Positions 1 to 13,871 of a stretch of 64,000 nucleotides of DNA are shown one piece after another (position 1 is the stretch's first letter; the number at the start of each line of letters is the position of its first letter). The position numbers and the translations under genes are program-made. The stretch is taken from the NCBI RefSeq assembly GCF_900167525.1, contig NZ_FUZQ01000001.1, positions 124,001 through 188,000 on the forward strand. The letters are read 5' to 3'. The stretch comes from Krasilnikoviella flava. Its GTDB lineage: Bacteria > Actinomycetota > Actinomycetes > Actinomycetales > Cellulomonadaceae. Under the pieces are notes generated by a model that saw only the letters and a list, made by a program, of their open reading frames with translations, had not been told where the DNA came from and did no database searches.

Positions 1-378
1 GCCGCCCGTGACCTCGCCGCCCTGGCCGCCGCGCCGGAGCCCGGGTCGGCGGCCGACTTCGTCGACATGCTGTGCGCCGGCTTCGCGCAGGCGACCGGCC
101 CCGACCGCGCCGCCACGACCGCCCGCCTCGCCCTCTTCCTCGAGGCGAGCCACGACGCCGACCTGCGAGGGCGCGTGAACCGAGGGCGCGACGCGCTCAT
201 CGACTGGGGCGAACGGATGGCGGGCCGGCTCGGCGCGGCCGACGCGCGGGCGGCGATGCTCGCCGTCGCCGGCACCTACGAGGGCCTGCTGCTGCACGCG
301 ATCGCGCGCCACGACCCCGCCGACCCGCGCCCGACGCTCGCGCTCGTCGTCGACGCGGCGCTGGGACCGCCGAGGTAG
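1..378 (+). CDS. TetR-family transcriptional regulator, C-terminal part (5' truncated)
   Basis: The reading frame is open from the first base and ends at TAG 376-378, so only the ligand-binding C-terminal portion is present (about 125 residues). The visible sequence is helical and Ala/Arg-rich, with the spacing of a TetR C-terminal domain (LCAGFAQAT, ALFLEASHDADLRGRV, MLAVAGTYEGLLLHAIAR). The DNA-binding helix-turn-helix lies upstream of the window. The stop codon sits inside a 20-bp tandem repeat (369-418), and a terminator follows. Family assignment rests on general resemblance, since the diagnostic N-terminus is missing. The ligand and target genes cannot be told. Confidence 0.6.
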   Translation, partial: AARDLAALAAAPEPGSAADFVDMLCAGFAQATGPDRAATTARLALFLEASHDADLRGRVNRGRDALIDWGERMAGRLGAADARAAMLAVAGTYEGLLLHAIARHDPADPRPTLALVVDAALGPPR

Positions 379-418
379 TTCCGGACGCGCCGAGGTAGTT
401 CCGGACGCGCCGAGGTAG
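369..418. repeat. 20-bp direct tandem repeat, 2.5 copies
   Basis: The unit GCCGAGGTAGTTCCGGACGC occurs at 369-388 and 389-408, followed by a partial third copy at 409-418. The first copy contains the stop codon of the TetR gene. Confidence 0.85.
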
Positions 419-421
419 CGC

Positions 422-459
422 GAAAGGGCGGCCCGCATTGATGCGGGCCGCCCCTTCGC
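422..459. terminator. Bidirectional intrinsic terminator between tetR and nrdF
   Basis: The perfect stem GGGCGGCCCGCA (426-437) pairs with 442-453 around a 4-nt loop, flanked by A-rich (423-425) and T-containing (455-456) edges. It lies between convergent genes, 47 bp after tetR and 36 bp after nrdF, so it can serve both. Confidence 0.75.
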
Positions 460-494
460 ACTACATCGGCGGATCTCGGACTATCTCAGCAGGG

Positions 495-4113
<3,619 letters not shown>

Positions 4114-4170
4114 GGTCCCCCTCCCCCGGATGCTGCTTGCCTGAGCGGCGGACGAGCCGCCGACGACGCG

Positions 4171-4206
4171 CGGCGCCCCGGGTCGAGATCGAAGCCCGGG
4201 GCGCCG
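4171..4206. other. 12-bp perfect hairpin in the nrdH-nrdI intergenic spacer
   Basis: CGGCGCCCCGGG (4171-4182) is complementary to 4195-4206 with a 12-nt loop. It lies in the mRNA between nrdH and nrdI and has no T-run after it, so it looks like an mRNA processing/stability element or partial attenuator rather than a full terminator. Confidence 0.55.
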
Positions 4207-4262
4207 GCCGTTCGTGGGGTGCCGGCCGCGACGCGCGCGGCCCGGCGGTGTCGGCCCTGGTG

Positions 4263-4505
4263 TCAGGCCGAGACGGACTGCTGCGCCGCGACCGCGGCGA
4301 TCTGGTCGGGCCGGAAGCCCGACCAGTGGGTGTCGCCGGCGACGACGACGGGAGCCTGCAGGTAGCCGAGCCCGCGCACCATCTCGAGCGCCTCGGCGTC
4401 CTGCGTGATGTCGACCACCGAGTACTCGACGCCCTTGCGATCGAGAGCGCGGTAGGTCGCGTCGCACTGCACACAGGCCGGCTTGCTGTAGACCGTGATG
4501 CTCAT
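4263..4505 (-). CDS. nrdH: Glutaredoxin-like redox protein NrdH
   Basis: 80 residues, typical NrdH length. The N-terminus [21 protein letters not shown] holds the redox-active CVQC pair, and the C-terminal WSGFRPDQI is the signature that separates NrdH (reduced by thioredoxin reductase) from true glutaredoxins. It donates electrons to the C-terminal Cys pair of NrdE. The ATG at 4505 is preceded by GGGAGAG. As first gene of the operon it lies about 170 bp downstream of the tandem NrdR boxes. Confidence 0.96.
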   Translation of the reverse strand: MSITVYSKPACVQCDATYRALDRKGVEYSVVDITQDAEALEMVRGLGYLQAPVVVAGDTHWSGFRPDQIAAVAAQQSVSA

Positions 4506-4672
4506 GTGTCTCTCCCTCTCTGCGCTCCCCGCCGGGGGGCTTCGTCCGACCCGTGCCGATGCCCTGCGAGCCGGTCCCCGGACGGGCCCCGAAGGGCCCG
4601 GACCTGGGATGACGCCCGTGGAACTACGCCGGTGTGCTTTGTTCGAAGGGCTGTGCGCCCCGCGTGCTCCAA

Positions 4673-4719
4673 ACACTACACCTAGTGGTCGGGGCGCGCG
4701 CGGGACCGACATCTAGTGG
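4673..4719 (-). promoter_or_regulatory. Two tandem NrdR boxes upstream of nrdH
   Basis: ACACTACACCTAGTGG (4673-4688) and GACCGACATCTAGTGG (4704-4719) both match the NrdR-box pattern (acaC-n-A-n6-T-n-Gtgt class); the shared core CTAGTGG begins at 4682 and 4713, exactly 31 bp apart, the three-helical-turn spacing known for paired NrdR boxes. The first is the better palindrome. They should overlap the minus-strand promoter of nrdHIEF and mediate dATP-dependent repression. The nrdR gene is not in the window. Confidence 0.85.
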
Positions 4720-4727
4720 TTGACATC

Positions 4728-5091
4728 CTTGTCATTCGTCGAACACCCCTCGCTCGTCGGCCCCAGGAACAGCGTCCCACGGGGGTCCGACAGCCCTCGT
4801 CCACAGGCGGGCCGGGGCTCCGTCCCCAGCGCCCGGGAGCACCCTTCCGCAGCACCGTGCGGCTCCTGCCCGGATGTCCACAGGCGGTGGGCGACGGGCG
4901 TCCACAGCATGTGCGTGACGGCGGGTCGACACCCACCCGGACTCAGGTCGTTCCGCCGCCCCGTCGCGAGCGCACGGCCGTCCCGGCAGAACGGACATTC
5001 CTGACGGCGAATCCCGTCGAAAACTCGTCGAGGTCGTCGGCGTGTCGCGCACGGTGGTGTGTCGCACAGCCCGGGCGACGCCCCTGCGTCG
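4728..5091. other. Intergenic region without a recognisable gene
   Basis: 364 bp between the nrd promoter and the end of the serine hydrolase gene. Several short frames are open on both strands, but none has a recognisable protein, consistent start site or codon bias. I see no strong hairpin or RNA motif. Confidence 0.5.
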
Positions 5092-6504
5092 TCAGCCGGC
5101 GGTGTCCTGCACGGCCGAGTCATGTCCCGCCGCACGACCCGCCGCGCTCCAGCCCGCCGGATCGACGCCGCCCGGCACCGGGGTCGCGGGGTCGTACGGC
5201 ACACGGGTGAGGTGGAACGTGCCGACGTCGAGGGCCTGGGCGGGCGTGCCGGTGGTGACCGGGCGCAGCCGCTCCCCCCACCAGTAGCCGCCCTGGACGC
5301 CGATCCAGCCGCCGTCGGCCGACCGGCCGAACACGGTGCCCCGCCCGCCCTCGGCGCTCAGGTCCAGGCGCCCGTCCGCGCGCAGCTCCAGCGTGTACGG
5401 CGTCGGGCCCCAGTACCACGTGCCGGTCAGGGCGAAGACCTCCGCGTCCACACCTCCCGCGGCCCCGCTCCCGCGGCCCGGCTCGTCCAGGAGGTCGAGC
5501 AGGAACGCGGCGTCCCCGAACCCGGCCGTCGAGCTGCCGCAGACGGCGACCACCTCCCCCGTGGCGGGGTCGGCGCGCAGGGTGGCGGTGAACCCGGGCA
5601 CCGAGCCGCCGTGGCCCACGGTGCGGCGCGCGGACGACCCGCCCGTGGCCGCCGCGTGGTGGACGGACACGCCCAGTCCCCACGCCGCCGCGAACGGCTC
5701 GCCGTCGTCGACCACCGCGCGCGGCGCCGCCATCCGGCGTCGCCATCCGAGCGGCAGGACGTCGTCTCCGCCGTCTGTCGCGCCGACCAGCCACGACCCG
5801 AACCGCACCAGGTCCGACGGCGTGGACCACACCTCCCCCGCGGGTCCCATCGCGCCGTAGGCGGCGACGGGCTCGGCGAGCACGGCGTCGGCGTGCGGGT
5901 GCACGGCGTATCCGGCGGCGGCCCCGCCCCGCGGCGTCCGGCCCGTGGCCGACATGCCCAGCGGCGCCCAGACCTCGTCGTGCAGGACGGCGTCCCACGA
6001 CCGCCCGTGCGCCTCCTCCAGCAGCCGGCCCAGCACGGCGTAGCCGACGTTGGAGTAGTGGTGCCGCTCGCCGGGCTGCCCCACCGGCGTGACGCCCGAG
6101 GCGACCAGCTCGTCCCAGGAGCCCGCGCCGTGCCGCTCCCACCACGGCCCGGGCGGCTCGGCGGGCAGGCCCGCGGTGTGGGTGAGCAGGTGGGCGAGGG
6201 TCGCGTCGGGAGCCGGGGCGTCCGGCAGGTGGCGCCCGACCGGGTCGTTCAGCCCGACCCGCCCCGCGGCCACCAGGCGCAGCACCGCGACCGCCGTCAT
6301 CGGCTTGGTGATCGACCCGATGCGGAACACCGTGCCCGCGTCCGCCGGGGACCATCCCGCGGTGCCGGCCCATGCCACCTCGCCGGCCCGGCCCACCGCG
6401 GCGGACAGCGCCGGGACGCGCCGGTCACGGCACCGGGCGCGCAGGGCGTCGCCGAGCCGGGAGGTGGTGTCGGGCGGGAACGGTGCGGGGTGCGCGTCGG
6501 CCAT
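5092..6504 (-). CDS. Beta-lactamase-fold serine hydrolase (class C/AmpH/esterase type)
   Basis: 470 residues from ATG 6504 (a GTG at 6513 is an alternative; neither has a convincing ribosome site). Serine beta-lactamase/penicillin-binding motifs are in order: SITK in GSITKPMTAV (nucleophile Ser and Lys), YSNVGY (the Tyr-x-Asn motif) and HGGSVPGF (the third motif). A C-terminal extension of about 130 residues, rich in beta strands, resembles the DUF3471-like tail of such hydrolases. No signal peptide is visible, so it is probably cytoplasmic. It sits 25 bp after the GH1 gene on the same strand and may be co-transcribed with it, which hints at de-esterification of a sugar or glycoside. The substrate is unknown. 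Confidence 0.8.
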   Translation of the reverse strand: MADAHPAPFPPDTTSRLGDALRARCRDRRVPALSAAVGRAGEVAWAGTAGWSPADAGTVFRIGSITKPMTAVAVLRLVAAGRVGLNDPVGRHLPDAPAPDATLAHLLTHTAGLPAEPPGPWWERHGAGSWDELVASGVTPVGQPGERHHYSNVGYAVLGRLLEEAHGRSWDAVLHDEVWAPLGMSATGRTPRGGAAAGYAVHPHADAVLAEPVAAYGAMGPAGEVWSTPSDLVRFGSWLVGATDGGDDVLPLGWRRRMAAPRAVVDDGEPFAAAWGLGVSVHHAAATGGSSARRTVGHGGSVPGFTATLRADPATGEVVAVCGSSTAGFGDAAFLLDLLDEPGRGSGAAGGVDAEVFALTGTWYWGPTPYTLELRADGRLDLSAEGGRGTVFGRSADGGWIGVQGGYWWGERLRPVTTGTPAQALDVGTFHLTRVPYDPATPVPGGVDPAGWSAAGRAAGHDSAVQDTAG

Positions 6505-6529
6505 GCCCCGCACCGTAGTGCCGGCGCCG

Positions 6530-7990
<1,461 letters not shown>

Positions 7991-8027
7991 TGGGGTTCGG
8001 TCCTCGATGCTCGGGGTCGCGGGTTGG

Positions 8028-8041
8028 TGGAAGCGCTCCCA
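8028..8041. promoter_or_regulatory. LacI/CebR-type operator upstream of GH1 gene
   Basis: TGGAAGCGCTCCCA differs by one base from the palindrome TGGGAGCGCTCCCA recognised by CebR-type cello-oligosaccharide repressors. It lies 38 bp before the GH1 start codon. It differs from the TCGAAGCGCTTCGA sites elsewhere in the locus, so it may be bound by a different LacI member. Confidence 0.75.
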
Positions 8042-8083
8042 CCTCTGATCGGCAGTGTAGCCAGGGGCGCCCGGCGCGGACGC

Positions 8084-8103
8084 GACGTCGGGCTCCCGAC
8101 GTC
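8084..8103. terminator. Short hairpin after the GH31 gene
   Basis: GACGTCGG (8084-8091) and CCGACGTC (8096-8103) form an 8-bp perfect stem with a 4-nt loop, 13 bp past the GH31 stop on the minus strand. It has no T-run, so it is a weak candidate terminator separating the importer/GH31 unit from GH1. Confidence 0.4.
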
Positions 8104-8115
8104 CGGCAGTCGACC

Positions 8116-10422
8116 TCATCGGCCCAGGGTGACGGTGCCGGGGCCCTCGCCGGCCGCCGTCCGCTCCCCCGCCCGGACGCTCCAGGAGCCGGGGGCGTCG
8201 TCGGTCGTGACGACGACGTCGTCGCCGGCGCGACGCACGCGGAACCGCGCCGCCTCGCCGTCCGGCCCGCCCGTCGGCACGACGGTGACGGCGTCGTACC
8301 CGTCCGGGAGCTCGATGCACCGCAGCTCGACGCCGTCGGCCCAGGCGTAGTCGGGCCGGTCCCTGCGGCTCCCGACCGGCAGCACCGTGCCCGGGCGGAC
8401 CAGCACGGGCAGGGAGTCGAAGTCGTGGGTCTCGGTGACCCAGCGCGGGCCCGTCACGGTGGCCGCGTGCGTGCCGCCCGCGCCGTCGAGCAGCCGGGTC
8501 CACGTGCCCTCCGGCACGTAGTACTCGACCGCGCCGTCGGCCGTGAGGACCGGGGCGACGAGCAGGGCGCCGCCCAGCATGTACTGCGTGTCCACGCCGT
8601 AGGTGCCGCGGTCGGCGGGGAACTCCAGCGCCATCGGTCGCATGACCGGCGTGCCCGCGGCGTGCGCCTCCTCCCCCGCCGCGGCGAGGTAGGGCATGAG
8701 CGACATCTTCAGGTGGGTGAAGCGGCGCGCGACGTCGACGGCCTCCTCGTCGAACGCCCACGGCACGCGGTACGACGACGAGCCGTGGAGGCGCGAGTGG
8801 CTGGACAGCAGCCCGAACGCGAGCCAGCGCTTGAACACCCCGGCGTCGGGCGTGCCCTCGAAGCCGCCGATGTCGTGGCTCCAGTACCCGAACCCGGACA
8901 TCGCGAGCGACAGCCCGCCGCGCAGCGACTCGCCCATCGACGCATACGTCGAGTCGCAGTCACCGCCCCAGTGCACCGGGAACTGCTGGCCGCCCGCCGT
9001 GGCTGCCCGTGCGAAGACGACGGCCTCCCCGTGCCCGCGACGCCGCTCCAGCAGCCGGAAGACCGCCTCGTTGTACAGCTCCGCGTAGTAGTTGTGCATC
9101 CGGCGCGGGTCGGAGCCGTCGTGCCAGACGACCCCCTCGGTGGGCACGCGCTCGCCGAAGTCGGTCTTGAAGCAGTCCACGCCCTGGTCGAGCAGGCGCT
9201 CCAGGTGGCCCAGGTACCAGTCCGTGGCCTCGGGGTTCGTGAAGTCGACCAGGGCCATGCCGGCCTGCCACAGGTCCCACTGCCACACCCCGCCGTCCGT
9301 GGTCCGCAGCAGGTAGCCCTTCTCGCGACCCTCCGCGAACAGCGGCGAACGCTGCCCGATGTACGGGTTGATCCAGACGCTCACCTTCAGCCCGCGCTCG
9401 TGCAGGCGCGCCAGCATGCCCTCCGGGTCCGGGAAGACGCGCGGGTCCCACTCGAAGTCGCACCACTGGTACTCACGCATCCAGAAGCAGTCGAAGTGGA
9501 AGACGCTGAGCGGCAGCCCGCGCTCGGCCATCCCGTCCACGAACCGGGTCACCGTGGCCTCGTCGTAGTCCGTGGTGAACGACGTCGACAGCCAGGTGCC
9601 GTACGACCAGGCGGGCACGCGCGCCGGACGTCCCGTGAGCCCGGTGTACCGGCGCAGCACGTCCTTCGGTGTCGGGCCGGCGATGACGTAGTACTCGAGC
9701 GCCTGCCCCTCCACCGAGAACTGGACGCGAGTGTTCACCTCGGAGGCGACCTCGAGCGACACCCGCTCCGGGTGCGCCACGAACACCCCGTAGCCCTTGC
9801 TCGTCAGGTACAGGGGGACGTTCTTGTACGCCTGCTCGCTGGACGTCCCGCCGTCCTCGTTCCAGACGTCGACCGACTGCCCGTTCTTGACGAACGGACC
9901 GAACCTCTCGCCGAGCCCGTACACGTGCTCGCCGGGGTCGATCGTGAGCTGCTCGTGCACCCAGGCGCCGCCCTCGAGCGGGCCCGACGTCGCGCTCATG
10001 GCACCCACCGACTTGGGCAGGCTGGAGGTGAGCACGCGGCCGTCGTGCTCGAAGTCCACGTGCCACCCGCCGCCCCGGTGCACGCGCACGCTGAGGCCGC
10101 CGGTCTCGAGCACGCCCTCCGTCTCGTCGACCTTCACGACCGGCCGGAACCCCGGCTCCGCCGTCACGGCGAACTCGGGGCCGCGGCGCGCGGCGCCCGC
10201 GAAGTGCTCCACCCGCACGCGGACCACGCCCGGCGCGGGCGAGGAGTACGTGACCGTGAGCATCGGCCGGTTGAGGGTGTCGCCGCGGCGTCGGATCCGT
10301 GCGGTCGGGGCGTAGACGGTCATCGTGCCGGCGGCCTCGTCGACACGGACGTCGTCGACCTCCACCGCGTACAGCGGCTCGATGCCGCGGCGGGTCTGCC
10401 AGTAGCCGTCGGTGAACTTCAT
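8116..10422 (-). CDS. yicI: GH31 alpha-xylosidase (YicI-type)
   Basis: 768 residues, matching the 772 of E. coli YicI, and starting with the characteristic MKFTDGYW at ATG 10422. Removes alpha-1,6-xylosyl groups from the non-reducing end of xyloglucan oligosaccharides. The catalytic nucleophile is in FKTDFGE (Asp about 421) and the acid/base in [10 protein letters not shown] (Asp about 488), 67 residues apart as in YicI. The xylosidase-specific loop [19 protein letters not shown] is intact, which favours alpha-xylosidase over alpha-glucosidase. No signal peptide. It follows the importer genes with a 78-bp gap, so it probably completes that operon. Confidence 0.92.
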   Translation of the reverse strand: MKFTDGYWQTRRGIEPLYAVEVDDVRVDEAAGTMTVYAPTARIRRRGDTLNRPMLTVTYSSPAPGVVRVRVEHFAGAARRGPEFAVTAEPGFRPVVKVDETEGVLETGGLSVRVHRGGGWHVDFEHDGRVLTSSLPKSVGAMSATSGPLEGGAWVHEQLTIDPGEHVYGLGERFGPFVKNGQSVDVWNEDGGTSSEQAYKNVPLYLTSKGYGVFVAHPERVSLEVASEVNTRVQFSVEGQALEYYVIAGPTPKDVLRRYTGLTGRPARVPAWSYGTWLSTSFTTDYDEATVTRFVDGMAERGLPLSVFHFDCFWMREYQWCDFEWDPRVFPDPEGMLARLHERGLKVSVWINPYIGQRSPLFAEGREKGYLLRTTDGGVWQWDLWQAGMALVDFTNPEATDWYLGHLERLLDQGVDCFKTDFGERVPTEGVVWHDGSDPRRMHNYYAELYNEAVFRLLERRRGHGEAVVFARAATAGGQQFPVHWGGDCDSTYASMGESLRGGLSLAMSGFGYWSHDIGGFEGTPDAGVFKRWLAFGLLSSHSRLHGSSSYRVPWAFDEEAVDVARRFTHLKMSLMPYLAAAGEEAHAAGTPVMRPMALEFPADRGTYGVDTQYMLGGALLVAPVLTADGAVEYYVPEGTWTRLLDGAGGTHAATVTGPRWVTETHDFDSLPVLVRPGTVLPVGSRRDRPDYAWADGVELRCIELPDGYDAVTVVPTGGPDGEAARFRVRRAGDDVVVTTDDAPGSWSVRAGERTAAGEGPGTVTLGR

Positions 10423-10500
10423 CAGGTGCACCTACTCCGTGCTGTCGTGTCGATGATGACGCCGGGCCCGGGGGCTCGCCGCGCCAGGGGGTCGGGGGTG

Positions 10501-11370
10501 CTACTTCACCGCGCCGGCGGTGACGCCACGCGTGAGGGTGCGCTGGAAGATCAGGAAGAAGACGAGGGCCGGGACGAGGGAGACGAGGGCCCCGGCGTTG
10601 GTCGTGGGGGCGTCCATCATCCGGTCGCCCTGCAGCGACGCGAGCGCGATGGGGATCGTCTGGGTGTCACCGGTCGTGAGCATGACCAACGGGATGAAGA
10701 ACTCGTTCCAGGTCCAGATGAAGAAGAAGATCATCAGCACCATCAGGGTGGGGCGCACGATCGGGAACACCACGCGCCACAGGATCCGCCAGCGCCCCGC
10801 GCCGTCCAGCGCCGCGGCCTCGAGCAGCGCCGGCGGGAACGTGCCCAGCACGGATGCCAGCAGATAGGTGCCGAAGGCCGACTGGATGACCGTGAAGATG
10901 ATGATGACGGACCACTGCGAGTTCGACAGGCCCACCTGGCGGGCCATGTCGAACAGCGGGTAGATCAGCGCCTCCTGCGGCAGCATGTTCGCGAGCAGGA
11001 ACAACAGCACCACCCACATCCGGCCCTTGATCCGGCCGATCCCGATCGCGTAGGCGTTGAGGAGCGAGAGCACGCAGGCCGCCACCGCCACGACCGCGGA
11101 GATGAAGAACGAGTTCCACAGCTTCACGGGGAACTCGGTGCGCTGCCAGAAGTTCACGAGCCCGTCGAGGTAGAGCCCGGTCGGGAGGCTGAGCGGCCCG
11201 TTCTGCGTGTAGTCGTCGGGCGACTTGAACGCGTTGAGCAGCATGACCAGCAGCGGCGCGACGACGAGCAGCGCGACGACGACGGCGCCCGCGAGCACGA
11301 ACCAGCGCCCGGCGCCCCGGTGGTGACGGTCGCCGGTGCGGGCCCGCACGGTCGCCAGGGTCGCGGCCAT
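10501..11370 (-). CDS. Carbohydrate ABC transporter permease, MalG/CUT1 type
   Basis: 289 residues with about six membrane segments. The EAA loop of CUT1 permeases is visible (LLEAAALDGAGRWRILWRVVFP), which contacts the ATPase, and the C-terminus TLTRGVTAGAVK is typical of MalG-like subunits. The ATG at 11370 overlaps the stop of the partner permease (ATGA), indicating translational coupling. It acts as the inner-membrane channel half for the solute-binding protein encoded two genes upstream. No ATPase gene is nearby, so it presumably uses a shared MsmK/MsiK-type ATPase. Confidence 0.92.
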   Translation of the reverse strand: MAATLATVRARTGDRHHRGAGRWFVLAGAVVVALLVVAPLLVMLLNAFKSPDDYTQNGPLSLPTGLYLDGLVNFWQRTEFPVKLWNSFFISAVVAVAACVLSLLNAYAIGIGRIKGRMWVVLLFLLANMLPQEALIYPLFDMARQVGLSNSQWSVIIIFTVIQSAFGTYLLASVLGTFPPALLEAAALDGAGRWRILWRVVFPIVRPTLMVLMIFFFIWTWNEFFIPLVMLTTGDTQTIPIALASLQGDRMMDAPTTNAGALVSLVPALVFFLIFQRTLTRGVTAGAVK

Positions 11371-12332
11371 CAGCGCCCCACCTCCTCGGCCCGCTCGGCG
11401 CGCGACTGCAGCGCGAGGATGACGACGGCCACCACGACGATCACCACCGTGAGCACGGTCGCGACGGCGGCGCCGTAGCCGACGCGCGACTTGTCGAAGA
11501 AGTTGAGGTACGAGTAGTAGCTCGGCACGAGCGTGGAGCTCTCCGGGCCGCCGCGGGTCAGCACGTAGATCGGGCCGAAGACCTTGAGCGCCGCGACCGT
11601 GCACGTGAGCGTCACGACGAACGTCTCCGGCCGGATCTGCGGGATCGTGATGGCCCGGAACCGCCGCCACCAGCCGGCGCCGTCGAGCTCCGCCGCCTCG
11701 TACAGCTCGGGGTCGACCCGCTGCAGCGCCGCCATGAAGATCACCACGGGGTAGCCGATCTGCACCCAGATCAGCACGAGCATGACGCTCGGCAGCGCCG
11801 TGCTCGGGTCGCCGAGCCAGTTCGGCGGGCTCGCGACACCCAGGGCGCGCAGGAGCTCGTTGAGCGCGCCGGTCTGGGCGTTGAGGATCCAGTTCCACAG
11901 CACGCCCGCGACCGCGACGGGGAGGATCTGCGGCAGGTAGTACGTGGCCCGCAGGACGGACGCCACGCGGGTGCCGAAGCGCCGGCCCAGGTAGTCGAAC
12001 AGCACCGCCGCGAGCAGGAGGCCGACCACCGTCGGTACGAGCACCATCGCGACGATCATCGCGATCGAGTTCTGGAACGACGTCCAGAAGGCCGCGTCGT
12101 GCCAGAGCTCCGTGTAGTTGTCGAGACCCACCCACGTGAGGGGGGCCAGCCCGCCGCGCCAGGAGAAGAGGCTGATGTAGACGTTGGTCACCAGCGGGTA
12201 CCCGATGACGAGCACGAAGAGCACCGCGCCGGGCAGCAGGTACGCCAGGTAGGGCAGGGATCGGCCGCGGCGGCGGGGCGTCCGGACGCGGGCCCGGGAC
12301 GCCGCCGCGGGCGGGCTGAGGGTGGCGGTCAC
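11370..12332 (-). CDS. Carbohydrate ABC transporter permease, MalF/CUT1 type
   Basis: 320 residues with an N-terminal cytoplasmic Arg-rich stretch and six predicted membrane segments beginning at LPYLAYLLPGAVLFVLVIGYP. The EAA loop LYEAAELDGAGWWRRFRAITIP is conserved. The GTG start at 12332 lies 4 bp after the solute-binding protein stop, and the 3' end overlaps the second permease by 4 bp. The three genes form one importer operon (binding protein, permease, permease) that continues into the GH31 alpha-xylosidase. Confidence 0.92.
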   Translation of the reverse strand: MTATLSPPAAASRARVRTPRRRGRSLPYLAYLLPGAVLFVLVIGYPLVTNVYISLFSWRGGLAPLTWVGLDNYTELWHDAAFWTSFQNSIAMIVAMVLVPTVVGLLLAAVLFDYLGRRFGTRVASVLRATYYLPQILPVAVAGVLWNWILNAQTGALNELLRALGVASPPNWLGDPSTALPSVMLVLIWVQIGYPVVIFMAALQRVDPELYEAAELDGAGWWRRFRAITIPQIRPETFVVTLTCTVAALKVFGPIYVLTRGGPESSTLVPSYYSYLNFFDKSRVGYGAAVATVLTVVIVVVAVVILALQSRAERAEEVGR

Positions 12333-12336
12333 GTCG

Positions 12337-13662
12337 TCACTCGCCGAGCAGGTCGGCCTTGCCGTCCGTGTAGGCGGACTGCAGCCCGTCGAGCACCTGC
12401 TCGGGCGACTTCGACCGGTTCACCAAGGACTGCAGCTGGCTGACGACCGTGTCGTAGTAGCCGGGCACCGGCCAGTCGGGGTAGAACGCCAGGCCGTCGT
12501 CGTCGAGGATCGCCTGGAAGTTCTCGGTGAGCTCGCGCGTCTTGTCGTCCGTGATGGTCGACGCGTCGCCCGCGACCGGCAGGCCGCCGGTCTGCGCCAG
12601 GACGTCCTGCACCTCGGGCCGCAGCGTCGTGTCGATGAACTCGGTGGCCAGCGACGAGGAGTCCGCGTTGGTCGGGACCACCCACAGGTTGCCCGACGAG
12701 CCGGTGTGCAGCGCGTTGCCCGGGAAGTTGAACTGGCCCCAGTCGTCCTTCATCTCGGCCGTCACGCGGCCGAACCACCAGGAGCCGGAGATCATCATCG
12801 GGTAGTCGCCCTTCATGAAGGCGACGCCCATGTCCTCGGCCGTCAGGCCGGCGGAGTCAGGGGCGACGTACCCGTCCTCGATCCACCGGTCGAGCTGCTC
12901 GGTGGCCGCCGTCATCTCGGGACCGTGGAAGTCGACGTCGCCGTCGAAGAGCTGGTACTGGTCCACGAGCTCCCGGTCGGCGTTGGCCAGCACGAGCTCG
13001 TACCAGAGCTGCCCCATCGGATACTCGGCGCCGGCCTCGGCGAGCGGGGTGATGCCGTCGTCCTTGAACGCCTTCATGACCTGCTCGAGCTCGTCGAGGG
13101 TGGTGGGCACCTCGAGGCCCGCCTCGCTGAACATCGTCTTGTTGTAGTAGACGCCCACGAACTCGCCGTAGTTGGGCACCCCGTACCAGTCGCCGGAGCC
13201 CATGAGGCCGTTCTCGTCGTACCGCGCGGTGGTCTGCAGCGAGCCGGTCAGCATGTCGGCCCAGCCGTTCTGCTCGGCCGCGTCGGTCAGCGGGGCGATC
13301 AGCCCCTGCGCGGCGAGCTGCCCCGCGGTCGCGTTGCCCTTGTTGTACTCCATGACGTCGGGCACGTCGTCGCCGGTCAGCACGATCTTCGCGTTCTTCT
13401 GGATCTGCTCGAAGGTCTGCTTCTCGACCTCGACGGTGACGTCCGGGTGCTCGTCCTCGAAGATCTCGATCGCCTTGGCCCAGGCCTGGCCCATTGCCGA
13501 GTCGTCGTTCTCGTAGTGCCAGATCGTCAGGGTCTTGTCGTCGGTGTCGCCGGCCCCGGCGGTCGTTCCGCCCCCTCCGTCACCGCCCACGCAGGCGGTC
13601 AGCGTCAGGGCCGACGCGGCGATCAGGGCGGCCGCGGAGACGGTGCGCGCGCGGTGGAGCAT
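12337..13662 (-). CDS. Sugar-binding lipoprotein of CUT1 ABC importer
   Basis: 441 residues. The signal peptide ends in the lipobox LTAC (Cys about 24), so the mature protein is a membrane-anchored lipoprotein. After a Gly/Asp/Thr linker, the mature part starts LTIWHYEN, typical of family 1 solute-binding proteins, and contains conserved [31 protein letters not shown] and [15 protein letters not shown] segments. It should deliver an oligosaccharide to the two permeases downstream. Linkage with the alpha-xylosidase suggests a xylosylated glucan oligosaccharide. A TCGAAGCGCTTCGA operator lies 75 bp upstream of the ATG at 13662. Confidence 0.92.
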   Translation of the reverse strand: MLHRARTVSAAALIAASALTLTACVGGDGGGGTTAGAGDTDDKTLTIWHYENDDSAMGQAWAKAIEIFEDEHPDVTVEVEKQTFEQIQKNAKIVLTGDDVPDVMEYNKGNATAGQLAAQGLIAPLTDAAEQNGWADMLTGSLQTTARYDENGLMGSGDWYGVPNYGEFVGVYYNKTMFSEAGLEVPTTLDELEQVMKAFKDDGITPLAEAGAEYPMGQLWYELVLANADRELVDQYQLFDGDVDFHGPEMTAATEQLDRWIEDGYVAPDSAGLTAEDMGVAFMKGDYPMMISGSWWFGRVTAEMKDDWGQFNFPGNALHTGSSGNLWVVPTNADSSSLATEFIDTTLRPEVQDVLAQTGGLPVAGDASTITDDKTRELTENFQAILDDDGLAFYPDWPVPGYYDTVVSQLQSLVNRSKSPEQVLDGLQSAYTDGKADLLGE

Positions 13663-13736
13663 GGGGGTCCTCCTCGTCGAGTCCAGCGCCGCGGCGGCAG
13701 TGCTCGGGTCCGCCGCGACCGAGGCGCACCGACAAG

Positions 13737-13750
13737 TCGAAGCGCTTCGA
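13737..13750. promoter_or_regulatory. LacI-family operator, importer operon (minus strand)
   Basis: TCGAAGCGCTTCGA is a perfect 14-bp palindrome with the central AAGCGCTT typical of LacI-family sites. It lies in the promoter region of the solute-binding protein gene and is identical to the site at 17529-17542. Confidence 0.85.
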
Positions 13751-13834
13751 CGGCGAGTATCGACCCCGGCGCGATCGTCGTCAAGCAGCCCGCCCTCGAC
13801 CGGTCACCTCGTGGCGGCTCGTCCCCGCACCTCG

Positions 13835-13863
13835 TCGAAGCGATTCGTCCGCCCCACTACGCT
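13835..13863 (+). promoter_or_regulatory. Leaderless promoter and overlapping operator of the GH95 gene
   Basis: TCGAAGCGATTCGT (13835-13848) is an imperfect copy of the locus operator. The -10-like TACGCT at 13858-13863 ends 8 bp before the ATG at 13872, so the transcript is probably leaderless. The operator occupies the -35 position, so a bound repressor would block RNA polymerase directly. Confidence 0.65.
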
Positions 13864-13871
13864 CGTCGTCC

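Noticed and set aside
4505-4672. Possible cobalamin riboswitch in the nrd leader
   Set aside because: The leader contains no B12-box or conserved core; class Ib RNR does not need cobalamin, and NrdR boxes explain regulation.
4716-5210. Overlapping open frames on both strands in the nrd upstream spacer
   Set aside because: They overlap each other, include NrdR-box DNA and show no protein similarity or start site.
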